Shown one piece after another: positions 47,805 to 58,009 of a stretch of DNA of 64,000 bases. Location of the stretch: assembly GCA_028707535.1 (NCBI GenBank), contig JAQWAU010000005.1, positions 1-64,000 of the forward strand, read 5' to 3'. Origin of the DNA: Heliobacteriaceae bacterium. Its GTDB lineage: Bacteria; Bacillota; Desulfitobacteriia; Heliobacteriales; Heliobacteriaceae. The notes beneath the pieces are model-generated. The model made no database searches. It saw only the letters and a program-made list of their open reading frames with translations, and had not been told where the DNA came from. Numbering within the stretch: the stretch's first letter is position 1; each line of letters begins with the position of its first letter. Both the position numbers and the translations under genes were made by a program.

Positions 47805-47843
47805 GACCCCGGTGCTGCCCAGAAGGCAGGCCGGGGTCTTTTC
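47805..47843. terminator. Terminator after ispH-rpsA
   Basis: GACCCCGG...CCGGGGTC-TTTT. Confidence 0.82.
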
Positions 47844-47860
47844 TTCGGGGAGAAAACAGA

Positions 47861-48361
47861 TCAGCCCTTGGGTGGCCGGGGGAAGGAGGGGGGTGCCGGG
47901 GGCGGGATAACCACTGGTTCAGCCGGGCACGGTTTCGGTGCCGGGGGTTTTTCCGTTATCGGCATTTCCGTTACAGGCATTTCCGGCATTTCCGGTAGTG
48001 GGCAGACCGGTAGGGGGGCCGGACCAGGGCGGCAATGAACCGGTGCCTCCCACGGAACATTATCCCAGGGTTCGGCATAATCATTCGGCTGATCGCTCAG
48101 CTGCTCATAGGCTGGGCAAGCGGGCGGCAGGGGACGGGTCGTGTCCGACATCATGTGCATAACCATATACCGCATATGCTGGTAAAGGTGATGATACATC
48201 ATTTGTCCGTATTCATGCATCATGTTGCACATCATTTCCTGCATCATTTTATGCAGGTTCCGGTCCCGTGGTTGGCATTCCGGGTAAAGGCGGCCCGGGC
48301 AACGGGCCATTTCACGCCGTTCGGGATACCGGGGATAATATGGGTAACAGGTGTCTTTCAT
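47861..48361 (-). CDS. Met/His/Pro-rich low-complexity protein (spore-coat-like or metal-binding candidate)
   Basis: MMQEMMCNMMHEYGQMMYHHLYQHMRYMVMHMM core and Pro-rich tail EMPEMPVTEMPITEKPPAPKPCP. Confidence 0.65.
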   Translation of the reverse strand: MKDTCYPYYPRYPERREMARCPGRLYPECQPRDRNLHKMMQEMMCNMMHEYGQMMYHHLYQHMRYMVMHMMSDTTRPLPPACPAYEQLSDQPNDYAEPWDNVPWEAPVHCRPGPAPLPVCPLPEMPEMPVTEMPITEKPPAPKPCPAEPVVIPPPAPPSFPRPPKG

Positions 48362-48503
48362 ATTATACGGATCCCCCTTTAACTGATTCCGCTACATTTT
48401 ATGAACCTGGCCGGGTAATGGTGCCTCTTGGCAAGGGGAGAAATCCCGGCATGAAAACGGTGGTGGCGGGAATAAGTTCTTATACGGGATAGGGGGGCAA
48501 ATA

Positions 48504-49202
48504 ATGATGCGGATAACCAGTTGGCCGGCCGGATGCCTTTTTTTCTTACTTACCTGCTGCTTTTGGTTTGGTGGGGTAGGGCCGGTCCTGGCCACCGAGG
48601 TGTTTTTCACCGGAAAAGGGGCGACTAATTTGGATAATGCCATCCGGCTCCCTGCTTTGGCCCAGTCTTGCACAATCTTCGGGCGGTTGGCTTATCCGGG
48701 GCAGTATGACTATTACACTTTTTCCGGCCGTAAGGGTGAGGTTTTCACGGTGGAAATGGCGGTACCCACCTTGGGGAATCCGGAAAAATTCCGGCTGTTT
48801 TTGGCAATTGCCGGACCTGGATTACCAGTGGGTGACCATGACAGCAGTTTGTTTGTCTTACCACCTGGTGTTGGCCTTTATACGGTTAAGCCGGTAGGCA
48901 AAGAACGGGAGAAAACGGACTCTCCATATGGCACCGATTACCGGGTTACCCAGGTTTTCCAGCTGGTGGTGCCGGGAGATGCCGACTATTATGTGATTGC
49001 CTATAATCCGGAAGGGTTAACCGGTAAGTATGTATTACGGGTCGGCCCACCGGCGGAAGCGGGGATTTTAACGGCGGTTTGCCACCCGGGGCGCTTTTTG
49101 GCGGTCCGGGCCTGGTATAATCCCGTACAGTTGTTGGTGGTGATGGCTTTGCTCAGTATGGCCGGTGGGGTATTATTGTTGAGCCGGCGGGCAAAGCGGT
49201 AG
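48504..49202 (+). CDS. Secreted, C-terminally membrane-anchored protein with PPC-like beta domain
   Basis: N-terminal signal peptide; LAYPGQYDYYTFSGRKGEVFTVEM and DYYVIAYNPEGLTGKYVLRVG; C-terminal TM plus RRAKR. Confidence 0.6.
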   Translation: MMRITSWPAGCLFFLLTCCFWFGGVGPVLATEVFFTGKGATNLDNAIRLPALAQSCTIFGRLAYPGQYDYYTFSGRKGEVFTVEMAVPTLGNPEKFRLFLAIAGPGLPVGDHDSSLFVLPPGVGLYTVKPVGKEREKTDSPYGTDYRVTQVFQLVVPGDADYYVIAYNPEGLTGKYVLRVGPPAEAGILTAVCHPGRFLAVRAWYNPVQLLVVMALLSMAGGVLLLSRRAKR

Positions 49203-49298
49203 TCACGGATTTTGGCCTCTTTCGATAAACGTAAGAACTTGGTATAATTAATGGATAATCAAAGCGGTTAAAACACGGAAGGAAATGAAGGAAGCAGC

Positions 49299-50504
49299 AT
49301 GAAATATGTAGTAATTCTCGGCGATGGGATGGCGGATTATCCGGTAGCCGAGTTAGGTGGCCGTACACCTTTACAATGTGCCCGGAAACCGCACATTGAT
49401 GCGTTGGCCCGGCGGGGGCGCGTGGGTCTGGTTAAAACCGTCCCTGACGGGTTTGCGCCTGGCAGTGATGTGGCTAACCTGTCCGTGATGGGTTATGATC
49501 CCTTGGCCTACTATTCGGGACGTTCGCCGTTGGAAGCGGTAAGTATGGGTATTGACCTGGGAACAAGTGATGTTACCTTCCGGTGCAACTTGGTTACCTT
49601 GTCCGCAGAAGCCGATTATGCGGACAAGACCATGCTTGACTATAGTGCAGGGGAAATTTCTTCGGCTGAGGCGGCCTTGCTGGTTCAGGAACTCAACCGT
49701 CATTTTAAAAATCAGGAAATCGCTTTTTACGCCGGCGTTAGTTACCGGCAGTGCCTGGTGTGGAAAAACGGGCCGTCAGAGTTGGCACTGACGCCTTCCC
49801 ACGACATATTGGACCAAAAAATCGGCCCGCATTTGCCTCGGGGAGCCCAAAACGAGGTGCTCCGGCATATAATGGAAAGGTCTGCCGCCTTTTTACCCGG
49901 CCATCCGGTGAATCAGGCCCGGCAGGAAAAAGGCCTACGCCCGGCTAACGGGATCTGGTTATGGGGGGAAGGTACGAAGCCGGCCTTGCCGGGTTTTTTT
50001 GCCAAGTACCGGCTTAAGGGGTCCGTAATTTCTGCTGTCGACCTGATTAAGGGGATCGGCATCTGTGCCGGCTTAAAAGCGGTGGACGTGCCTGGCGCCA
50101 CCGGTACGTTTCACACGGATTACGCCGGCAAGGCCAGAGCGGCCCTGCAGGAATTGGCAAACGGCCAGGATTGGGTGTATGTGCACGTGGAAGCACCCGA
50201 TGAGTGTGGTCACCAGCGGGCGGTTGAAAACAAGGTCAAAGCGATCGAGATGATTGATGAATTAGTTGTGGGGATGATTTGGAACGGCCTTGAGCAGGAT
50301 GATGATTACCGGATCCTGGTGCTCCCCGATCACTTTACCCCGCTTGCTTTACGTACCCATACGGCTGATCCGGTGCCTTTTATCATGTACGCTAAAGGTG
50401 GGGAGCAAGGTGGTGGGACCAAGGGGTATGACGAAACGGTGGCCCGGGAAACCGGTTGGCTGATCACGGCAGGGCATACCTTGATGGATTTGTTTGTCGG
50501 CTAA
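49299..50504 (+). CDS. Cofactor-independent phosphoglycerate mutase (ApgM type)
   Basis: YVVILGDGMADYPV, GSDVANLSVMGYDP, HVEAPDECGHQ, DHFTPLALRTHTADPVPF. Confidence 0.92.
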   Translation: MKYVVILGDGMADYPVAELGGRTPLQCARKPHIDALARRGRVGLVKTVPDGFAPGSDVANLSVMGYDPLAYYSGRSPLEAVSMGIDLGTSDVTFRCNLVTLSAEADYADKTMLDYSAGEISSAEAALLVQELNRHFKNQEIAFYAGVSYRQCLVWKNGPSELALTPSHDILDQKIGPHLPRGAQNEVLRHIMERSAAFLPGHPVNQARQEKGLRPANGIWLWGEGTKPALPGFFAKYRLKGSVISAVDLIKGIGICAGLKAVDVPGATGTFHTDYAGKARAALQELANGQDWVYVHVEAPDECGHQRAVENKVKAIEMIDELVVGMIWNGLEQDDDYRILVLPDHFTPLALRTHTADPVPFIMYAKGGEQGGGTKGYDETVARETGWLITAGHTLMDLFVG

Positions 50505-50535
50505 AACGTGAACAAGGCAAGGGGTGTGAGTTTAA

Positions 50536-51825
50536 ATGAGCCAACCCATTTGGATTGGTTTGCTTGGGTTAGGTACCGTTGGGAGCGGCACCTTACGCAT
50601 TTTGGAGAACCGGGCCCAGGAGATCGCCCGGCACCTTGGCCGGGTGGTAAAAGTGAAGCGGATTTTAGTGCGGGACCGGCAAAAACCCCGCGCCGTGCCG
50701 GTGGCTCCGGAGTTGTTGACAACTAATCCGGCGGATATTTTGGCGGATCCGGAGATTAAGATTGTCGTTGAATTGATCGGGGGGATTGAACCCGCCTTTA
50801 GTTACATTAAACAGGCTTTGCACGCCGGGAAAAATGTGGTCACCGCGAATAAAGACCTGATCGCCGGTCATGGTGGGGAATTATTGCCCTTGGCCGCTGA
50901 AAAGGGTTTAGACTTTGAATTCGAGGCCTCGGTTGCCGGCGGGATCCCGATTATCCGGCCGCTTAAGGTTTGCCTGGCGGGGAATAAAATCGAAGAAGTC
51001 AAGGGGATTATCAACGGCACGACCAACTTTATCTTGACCAAGATGACCCGGGAGGGTAGTGATTTTGCGGCGGTCTTGCAGGCAGCCCAGGCGTTGGGTT
51101 ATGCGGAAGCCGACCCGACCGCCGATGTGGAAGGCCTGGATGCCGCCCGGAAGCTGGCCATTTTGGCTTCGATCGCTTTTAACACCCGGATTACTTTGGA
51201 TGATGTGTTTGTTGAGGGGATCACGAAAATCACCGCCCGGGATATTGAATATGCCCGGCAGATGGGTTACACGATTAAACTGCTGGGGATCGCTAAGGAG
51301 CAGGATGGCCGGGTAGAGGTCCGGGTACATCCGGCCATGATTTCGGCCAACCACCCCTTGGCCGCGGTAAATGATGTTTTTAACGCGATTTTTGTCAAAG
51401 GTGATGCGGTGGGAGAAACGATGTTTTACGGCCGGGGGGCCGGGGAACTCCCTACCGGCAGCGCCGTGGTCGGGGACATTATTGATGTGGCCCGCAACAT
51501 TATTGACGGCAATACCGGGCGTTTGGCCTGTACCTGTTATTATGAAAAACCGGTGAAACCAATCGGCCAGATTGAAACCAAGTTCTACCTCCGCCTTTTG
51601 GTGCTGGAAAAGCCGGGGGTGTTGGCGGCGATTGCCGGTATCTTCGGTCAGGAAGGGGTTAGCTTGCAAACGGTGATTCAGCCCCATCAGGTGGGTGATG
51701 AAGCGGAGATTGTGCTGGTGACCCACCAGGTTAAGGAAATAAATTTGCAAAATGCCTTGCGGTGTTTGGAACAATTACCGATTGTGAAGGCAATCAGCAA
51801 TGTGGTCCGGGTCGAGCAAGGGTAA
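50536..51825 (+). CDS. hom: Homoserine dehydrogenase
   Basis: GLLGLGTVGSGTLRIL, VTANKDLIAGHG, EASVAGGIPIIRPL, ACT domain at C-terminus. Confidence 0.95.
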   Translation: MSQPIWIGLLGLGTVGSGTLRILENRAQEIARHLGRVVKVKRILVRDRQKPRAVPVAPELLTTNPADILADPEIKIVVELIGGIEPAFSYIKQALHAGKNVVTANKDLIAGHGGELLPLAAEKGLDFEFEASVAGGIPIIRPLKVCLAGNKIEEVKGIINGTTNFILTKMTREGSDFAAVLQAAQALGYAEADPTADVEGLDAARKLAILASIAFNTRITLDDVFVEGITKITARDIEYARQMGYTIKLLGIAKEQDGRVEVRVHPAMISANHPLAAVNDVFNAIFVKGDAVGETMFYGRGAGELPTGSAVVGDIIDVARNIIDGNTGRLACTCYYEKPVKPIGQIETKFYLRLLVLEKPGVLAAIAGIFGQEGVSLQTVIQPHQVGDEAEIVLVTHQVKEINLQNALRCLEQLPIVKAISNVVRVEQG

Positions 51826-51846
51826 GGGAAGGGAAGGGTTCAACAG

Positions 51847-52896
51847 GTGATTTGGCAAGGAGTAATACCTACTTACAAGGAATATTTGCCGGTAACTGAA
51901 CAGACGCCAATGGTGACCATCAGCGAGGGGAACACGCCTTTGCTTCCGGTACCCCGGATTTCAACGCAGCTCGGGCTGGAACTTTATTTTAAATACGAAG
52001 GCATGAACCCGACCGGTTCATTTAAGGACCGGGGGATGTGTATGGCGGTGGCTAAAGCCTTAGAGGCCGGATCCCAGGCGATTATGTGTGCCTCTACCGG
52101 TAATACCTCGGCGGCGGCGGCTGCCTATGCCGCCCGGTGTGGTCTCAAATGTATCGTGATTATCCCGGAAGGGAAGATCGCTTTGGGTAAACTGGCGCAA
52201 GCCCTGATTTACGGGGCAAAGGTGATTGCCATTGAGGGTAATTTTGACCAAGCCTTGCAAATCGTCCGGGACATTTGCGCCAAGCACCCGATTACCCTGG
52301 TTAATTCCCTCAACCCTTACCGGATTGAAGGCCAAAAGACAGCTGCTTTCGAAGTTTGTGAACAGTTGGGGGATGTGCCGGATTACCTGGCGATCCCGGT
52401 GGGTAATGCCGGAAACATCACGGCTTATTGGAAGGGCTTTACCGAGTGGCGGCAGGCCGGCAAAATCGCTAAGACACCCAAGATGATCGGGTTCGAAGCC
52501 GAAGGGGCAGCAGCGATTGCCTTTGACCGGGTGATCGAAAAACCGGAGACGGTCGCGACGGCGATCCGGATTGGGAATCCGGCTTCCTGGCAAGGAGCGG
52601 TGGCGGCAGCCCGGGATTCCGGTGGGTTGATTGACTATGTTACGGACGACGAAATTCTGGCGGCTTACCGGTTGATTGCGGCTCAAGAGGGGATTTTCTG
52701 CGAACCGGCTTCCGCTGCTTCCTTGGCCGGCGTGATCAAGAAAAAGCAGGCCGGGTATTTTGCTTCCGGGGCGAAAGTGGTTTGTGTCCTAACCGGTCAC
52801 GGGTTAAAAGATCCGGACAACGCGATCAAGTCGGTAGCCTGCGGGCCGGTCATGGTGCCGGCTACCGAAGCGGCGGTTTTACGGGAGGTTTTATAG
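51847..52896 (+). CDS. thrC: Threonine synthase
   Basis: [50 protein letters not shown] start. Confidence 0.95.
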   Translation: MIWQGVIPTYKEYLPVTEQTPMVTISEGNTPLLPVPRISTQLGLELYFKYEGMNPTGSFKDRGMCMAVAKALEAGSQAIMCASTGNTSAAAAAYAARCGLKCIVIIPEGKIALGKLAQALIYGAKVIAIEGNFDQALQIVRDICAKHPITLVNSLNPYRIEGQKTAAFEVCEQLGDVPDYLAIPVGNAGNITAYWKGFTEWRQAGKIAKTPKMIGFEAEGAAAIAFDRVIEKPETVATAIRIGNPASWQGAVAAARDSGGLIDYVTDDEILAAYRLIAAQEGIFCEPASAASLAGVIKKKQAGYFASGAKVVCVLTGHGLKDPDNAIKSVACGPVMVPATEAAVLREVL

Positions 52897-52897
52897 T

Positions 52898-54118
52898 ATG
52901 GCCTTGGTTGTCCAAAAGTTTGGGGGTAGTTCCGTAGCTGACCCCGACCGGATTAAGAGGGTGGCCCGGCGGGTTGTCGATACGAAAGAACAAGGCAACC
53001 AAGTCGTGGTGATCGTATCGGCGATGGGGGACACCACCGATGATTTGATTAGTTTGGCGAGACAGATCACCACCAAACCGAAAAGCCGGGAAATGGATAT
53101 GTTGCTGGCCACAGGCGAACAGATCTCGATTGCCTTGTTGGCGATGGCGATCGACGAATTGGGTCACCCGGTGGTCTCGCTCACCGGGCCCCAGGTTGGG
53201 ATTGTAACGGAACCTGTCCACGGGAAAGCGAAGATCCTGGCGATTAGTCCGGAACGTTTGCGCCAGGAATTAAACGGCGGCAACATCATTATTGTCGCCG
53301 GTTTTCAAGGGGCGACCAATACGGGGGAGATTACTACCCTCGGCCGGGGTGGTTCCGATACAACGGCAGTCGGGGTGGCGGCTTGTCTGCATGCTGATGT
53401 GTGCGAGATTTTTACCGATGTTGACGGGGTTTACACCGCCGATCCCCGGGTTGTTCCCCAGGCGCGTAAACTGGAGGCCGTTACTTATGACGAGATGTTG
53501 GAGTTAGCCAGTCTGGGGGCCCAGGTCCTGCATCCCCGGGCGGTGGAGTTAGGGAAAGAGTACCAGATTCCGATTCGTGTCCGTTCCAGTTTTAATTACC
53601 ATGCCGGTACACTGGTACAGGAGGGGAGTTCATCCATGGAAAAAGAAATCATGGTCAGCGGGGTGGCCTATGATGTCAATGTGGCGAAAATTGCCCTTTT
53701 TGACGTGCCTGACCAACCGGGCATCGCTTACCGGCTATTCAAAGCTTTGGCGGATGAACGGGTTAATGTGGATATGATTATCCAGAGTGCCAAACGCAAT
53801 CATACAAACGATATCAGTTTTACCGTTGTGCAGGATGATTTAGGGACAGCGGTTAAGGTAGTTGAACGGATCAAGGCGGAAATCGGGGCCGGGGACTTTA
53901 TCTTTGATGATGGGGTGGCAAAAGTTTCGATCGTGGGGGCCGGGATGATCACCCGTCCGGGAGTGGCGGCGATGATGTTCGAAGCCCTGGCGGACGCCGG
54001 AATTAATATCGAAATGATCTCAACCTCGGAAGTCAAGGTTTCCTGTGTGGTTAAAGGGGACCAAATCAAGCAGGCGGTCCAGGTTGTTCACGCTAAATTC
54101 GATTTGGCGGCAGACTAA
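52898..54118 (+). CDS. lysC: Aspartate kinase
   Basis: [33 protein letters not shown], two ACT regions. Confidence 0.95.
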   Translation: MALVVQKFGGSSVADPDRIKRVARRVVDTKEQGNQVVVIVSAMGDTTDDLISLARQITTKPKSREMDMLLATGEQISIALLAMAIDELGHPVVSLTGPQVGIVTEPVHGKAKILAISPERLRQELNGGNIIIVAGFQGATNTGEITTLGRGGSDTTAVGVAACLHADVCEIFTDVDGVYTADPRVVPQARKLEAVTYDEMLELASLGAQVLHPRAVELGKEYQIPIRVRSSFNYHAGTLVQEGSSSMEKEIMVSGVAYDVNVAKIALFDVPDQPGIAYRLFKALADERVNVDMIIQSAKRNHTNDISFTVVQDDLGTAVKVVERIKAEIGAGDFIFDDGVAKVSIVGAGMITRPGVAAMMFEALADAGINIEMISTSEVKVSCVVKGDQIKQAVQVVHAKFDLAAD

Positions 54119-54181
54119 AAAACCGGGTTAATTTTGTCACCAGACAACCGGTAGTTGGGTATTTTGTTGAGAATAAATTTA

Positions 54182-54209
54182 TTGACTTTGAGGGTGGTGA
54201 TGCTATAAT
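54182..54209 (+). promoter_or_regulatory. Sigma-A-type promoter for speD
   Basis: TTGACT-N16-TATAAT. Confidence 0.7.
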
Positions 54210-54253
54210 CAACCTTGGTTCAAAAATTTAATAATCAAAAGGAGGCGTGATAA

Positions 54254-54634
54254 ATGACCAATGCTTTAGGCCGCCACGTTCTCGCAGAAGTTTACGGTTG
54301 TGATTTTAATCTTCTTAACGATGTACACAAGGTTGAAGAGATCATGGTGAACGCGGCGCTGGAAGCGGGCGCGGAAATCCGCGAATTTGTATTTCATAAG
54401 TTTAGTCCTCAAGGTGTTAGCGGTGTAGTGGTAATTTCGGAGTCGCATCTGGCGATCCATACCTGGCCCGAATTGGGTTACGCAGCAATTGATGTTTTTA
54501 CCTGCGGGGATAAGGTTAACCCGTGGGATGCTTGCCAGTACATGCAAAAAGGGTTTAAGGCCGCACACGTTACCGCGCAAGAGGTTAAACGGGGTCTAAT
54601 TCACTCAGCCCCGAAAGCGGCGGTCAACCTATAG
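54254..54634 (+). CDS. speD: S-adenosylmethionine decarboxylase proenzyme
   Basis: SESHLAIHTWPELGYAAIDVFTCGD. Confidence 0.95.
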   Translation: MTNALGRHVLAEVYGCDFNLLNDVHKVEEIMVNAALEAGAEIREFVFHKFSPQGVSGVVVISESHLAIHTWPELGYAAIDVFTCGDKVNPWDACQYMQKGFKAAHVTAQEVKRGLIHSAPKAAVNL

Positions 54635-54691
54635 GAGGGATATTTATTTTATTACCCCACATATGTTACACACCAAATAATGCTTTATAAC

Positions 54692-54735
54692 TAAAGCCCA
54701 ACAAATCATATAGGATGGCGGGCTTTAGTTTTTTT
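54692..54735 (+). terminator. Rho-independent terminator after speD
   Basis: TAAAGCCC...GGGCTTTA-GTTTTTTT. Confidence 0.78.
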
Positions 54736-54836
54736 GTGCCCATTAATCCCCTAGGGCAGGATTTTTACCGCTATGCTAGAATTATAAAAAGACCTGACGG
54801 GGAAAATTCGTTAGGTTTATAAAGGGGTTTTTGGAA

Positions 54837-55637
54837 ATGGCTTTGCGGATTTGGAAATCGCTCCTCCCGGAGCTGGCCAAAGTGCAGGCCTGGTTGGATA
54901 AAGAAATGCAGATCCGGTCAGGTCATGTTGGGCAGCTAATGGGCTGGCCGGCCAGCTATTTGGAGCAGGTTTCCCCGGCATCCCTGCTGGTGTTACTGAT
55001 CGCCCGCATGTTTGGGGATCCGAACCGCCAGGCGGCTTACCTGGCGAATGTGGTCCAATTAATTGATTTGGCGATGGAAATTCACCGCAAGGTGCCGGAT
55101 GAAGAAGCTGCGGTTGCAGCCGTAGACAAAAATGGGATTCCTTTTTCCGTTTTAGTTGGTGATCTCTTATACGGCCAATTTTTTGCCGGCTTGTGCCGTA
55201 GTGGTCTTTTGGAATTCTTGAGCCCGTTGTCTGTGGCCATCTGCCGGATGCACGAAGGCGGGATGATGCGCAAGGAGTTGGCGGGCGGGCCGGCAAACAC
55301 CGAAAAGATTGAGACCATGCGGGAATTGGAGTTTGCTAGTTTACCGGTGGCTGCCTGCCGTTTGGCCGGGCAACTTTCCGGGGCTTTGCCTGACCAGATC
55401 CAGGCTTTGGAGCGGTTAGGGCAGGCGATCGGTCTGCTGAACGGGGCGGTGGTTGTACCGGCGTCGCCGGGGCAGATCAGTGCTTGGCTGGGGCAGGCTC
55501 TCGATGCTTTAAAAAAACTGCCGCCCGGTCGTATGCGGGAAGCCTGCCGGGACTTGCTTGACCAGCTCAGTGGCAGGAGTGGTGAACAGGATTACCGGTT
55601 GGCATCTGGCTTGGGTAAGGCGTTGGTCGCGCGGTAA
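54837..55637 (+). CDS. Polyprenyl-diphosphate-synthase-like protein lacking aspartate-rich motifs (HepS-position protein)
   Basis: LLVLLIARMFGD...NVVQLIDLAMEIHRKVPDEEAAV..NGIPFSVLVGDLLYGQFFAGL aligns by eye to trans-prenyltransferases; DDxxD positions replaced; precedes ubiE/menG. Confidence 0.65.
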   Translation: MALRIWKSLLPELAKVQAWLDKEMQIRSGHVGQLMGWPASYLEQVSPASLLVLLIARMFGDPNRQAAYLANVVQLIDLAMEIHRKVPDEEAAVAAVDKNGIPFSVLVGDLLYGQFFAGLCRSGLLEFLSPLSVAICRMHEGGMMRKELAGGPANTEKIETMRELEFASLPVAACRLAGQLSGALPDQIQALERLGQAIGLLNGAVVVPASPGQISAWLGQALDALKKLPPGRMREACRDLLDQLSGRSGEQDYRLASGLGKALVAR

Positions 55638-55681
55638 ACGGCCTTTTCCCGCAATTTTTATCCGGATGGGGGGTAGTTTTC

Positions 55682-56413
55682 TTGGCGGTTTCCGGGCAAT
55701 TCCGTTCTGCTGCCGAAAAGGAACGGTTCATTCAAGCGACTTTTTCCACTATTGCCGGGTGTTATGACGGCATGAACCGGGTGATGACTTTTTCGCTGGA
55801 CCGCCGGTGGCGCCGGTATACGGTGCAATTGTCGGGTATGCCCGCTGGTGGCCGGGCCTTGGATGTTTGCTGTGGCACCGGGGAATTGGCGCGGGCTTTG
55901 GCGGAGCGTACCGGACCGGCCGGCCGGGTTACCGGCTTGGATTTTAACCGGGAAATGTTGCAGATCGCCAAGCGCAAACAGGAGCAAGGATTACTGGCGG
56001 ATTCGATTGATTTTGTGCAGGGAAATGCCATGGCTTTGCCTTTCCCAGACAACCAATTCGATACGGCGACGATTGGGTTCGGTTTGCGTAACGTACCGGA
56101 TTACCGCCAAGTTTTACGGGAAATGCGGCGGGTTGTTCGCCCCGGGGGAACGGTAGTTTCTTTGGAAACAGGTAAACCTACCTTGCCGGTTTTTAAGTCG
56201 CTGCATGGTCTTTATGTTGGCTTATTCGTCCCCTTGATTGACCGGTTAGCTGCCGGCAAAAACGGGCCATATGCCTGGCTAGCCAGTTCGGCAGAGGCGT
56301 TTTTGCCCCAAGAAGCCTTAGCTCAGGTTTTCCGGGAAATCGGTCTGGACAACGTTTTTTTTCGCAACATCTTTGGGGGAGCGGCAGCGGTTCACGTGGG
56401 GGTTAAGTCTTGA
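55682..56413 (+). CDS. ubiE: Demethylmenaquinone methyltransferase
   Basis: YDGMNRVMTFSLDRRWRR, ALDVCCGTGELA, ATIGFGLRNVPDYRQVLREMRRVVRPGG. Confidence 0.93.
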   Translation: MAVSGQFRSAAEKERFIQATFSTIAGCYDGMNRVMTFSLDRRWRRYTVQLSGMPAGGRALDVCCGTGELARALAERTGPAGRVTGLDFNREMLQIAKRKQEQGLLADSIDFVQGNAMALPFPDNQFDTATIGFGLRNVPDYRQVLREMRRVVRPGGTVVSLETGKPTLPVFKSLHGLYVGLFVPLIDRLAAGKNGPYAWLASSAEAFLPQEALAQVFREIGLDNVFFRNIFGGAAAVHVGVKS

Positions 56414-56537
56414 CGTTTCGAGGGAAACAATGTTAATCGATGGTGCCATTTTTTACCGGAGAGCTGTTTAGCCAGTTTGGTCTGGGCGGTTGCTCCGGAT
56501 TTTGTTGCCGGTACATTTTTGTTTGAGGAGGATTAAC

Positions 56538-57983
56538 TTGGCCTTTAAAGATTTGCGCGAATTTATCCAGGCTCTGGAGCAACGCGGGTGGTTGAAGCGG
56601 ATCACGGCCGCCGTTGACCCTTATTTGGAGATTAGTGCAATTACCGACCGGGTGGTAAAACAGGGTGGCCCGGCGTTGCTTTTTGAAAATGTCAAAGGAT
56701 CCCGTTTGCCGGTACTGACCAATGCCGTCGGTTCTTTTGACCGGCTGAAAATGGCTTTGGGGGTGGCCGATCTGGACGAAACCGGCCGGGAGATCATGAG
56801 TTTTTTGCAGCCACCGGAGGCGGCCGGCTCGCTATTGGGAAAAATCAAAGCTTTACCTAAAATCGCCCAGATCGGCAACTTTTTACCCCGGACTGTGCGC
56901 ACCGGCCCGGTTAAGGAAGTGATTCAAAAGACCCCTGATCTGACGCAACTGCCGGTTCTAACTACTTGGCCGGATGATGGGGGGCCGTTTATTACCCTGC
57001 CTTTGGTTTTTTCTAAGGACCCGCAGTCCGGGCGGCGTAATGTGGGGATGTATCGCCTCCAGGTCTATGACCGGCAAACTACCGGCATGCACTGGCACCG
57101 CCATAAGCAAGGGGCCCGGCATATGCGGAAACATCAAGACCTGGGCCGCCGGATGGAAGTGGCGGTGGCCCTCGGTGGCGACCCGATTTTGACTTACGCG
57201 GCAACCGCGCCTTTGCCGCCGGATATCGATGAAATGTTGTTTGCCGGGTTTTTACGGAAAAGCCCGGTGGAAATGGTGCCCTGTGAAACCGTAGATTTGG
57301 TGGTGCCTGCTCATGCGGAGATTATCCTTGAGGGTTATGTGGATCCGGAGGAGCTGCGGCGGGAAGGGCCGTTTGGCGACCATACCGGTTTTTATTCGTT
57401 AGCAGATGACTATCCGGTGTTTCACCTTACCTGTATTACCCATCGCCAAGACCCGATTTATCCGGCTACAGTGGTTGGGCGGCCACCGATGGAGGACTGC
57501 TACCTGGGTAAAGCCACCGAACGGATTTTTTTGCCGTTATTGCGGCTGCAACTGCCGGAGATTGTGGACATTAATTTGCCGTGGGAAGGGGTGTTTCACA
57601 ACCTGGTGGTTGTGGCGATTGAAAAAGCTTACCCCGGCCATGCCCGGAAGGTGATGAGCGCTTTGTGGGGCATGGGGCAAATGATGTTTACGAAAACCAT
57701 TATTGTGGTCGATGCGGCGGTTAATGTGCAAGATATGAGCGAGGTCTGGTGGCGGGTCTGGAACAATATCGACCCCCGCCGGGATACGATGATTGTGGAC
57801 GGGCCTTTGGATGCCCTGGACCATGCCGCTCCATTACCGTGTTATGGTTCGAAATTAGGGATTGACGCGACGCAAAAATGGCCGGAGGAAGGCTACTCCC
57901 GCGAATGGCCGGGTGACCTGGAGATGCCGGTTGATGTTCAGGAGCGGGTAACCCGGCGGTGGCGGGAATACGGACTGGATTAA
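56538..57983 (+). CDS. UbiD family decarboxylase (menaquinone pathway)
   Basis: FKDLREFIQALEQRGWLKRI, MYRLQVYDRQTTGMHWHRHKQGARH, EGPFGDHTGFYS; TTG start. Confidence 0.92.
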   Translation: MAFKDLREFIQALEQRGWLKRITAAVDPYLEISAITDRVVKQGGPALLFENVKGSRLPVLTNAVGSFDRLKMALGVADLDETGREIMSFLQPPEAAGSLLGKIKALPKIAQIGNFLPRTVRTGPVKEVIQKTPDLTQLPVLTTWPDDGGPFITLPLVFSKDPQSGRRNVGMYRLQVYDRQTTGMHWHRHKQGARHMRKHQDLGRRMEVAVALGGDPILTYAATAPLPPDIDEMLFAGFLRKSPVEMVPCETVDLVVPAHAEIILEGYVDPEELRREGPFGDHTGFYSLADDYPVFHLTCITHRQDPIYPATVVGRPPMEDCYLGKATERIFLPLLRLQLPEIVDINLPWEGVFHNLVVVAIEKAYPGHARKVMSALWGMGQMMFTKTIIVVDAAVNVQDMSEVWWRVWNNIDPRRDTMIVDGPLDALDHAAPLPCYGSKLGIDATQKWPEEGYSREWPGDLEMPVDVQERVTRRWREYGLD

Positions 57984-58009
57984 GGAGCGTTGTAGGGAGG
58001 GTGAACAAA

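Noticed and set aside
47861-48382. Plus-strand ORF 48035..48382 (His-rich) as the coding strand
   Set aside because: The minus-strand frame has a better start context, a coherent Met/His plus Pro-rich architecture and a terminator arrangement consistent with convergent transcription; the plus frame is its shadow.
50908-51774. 288-aa minus-strand ORF antisense to hom
   Set aside because: Codon-shadow ORF; the opposite strand encodes clear homoserine dehydrogenase.
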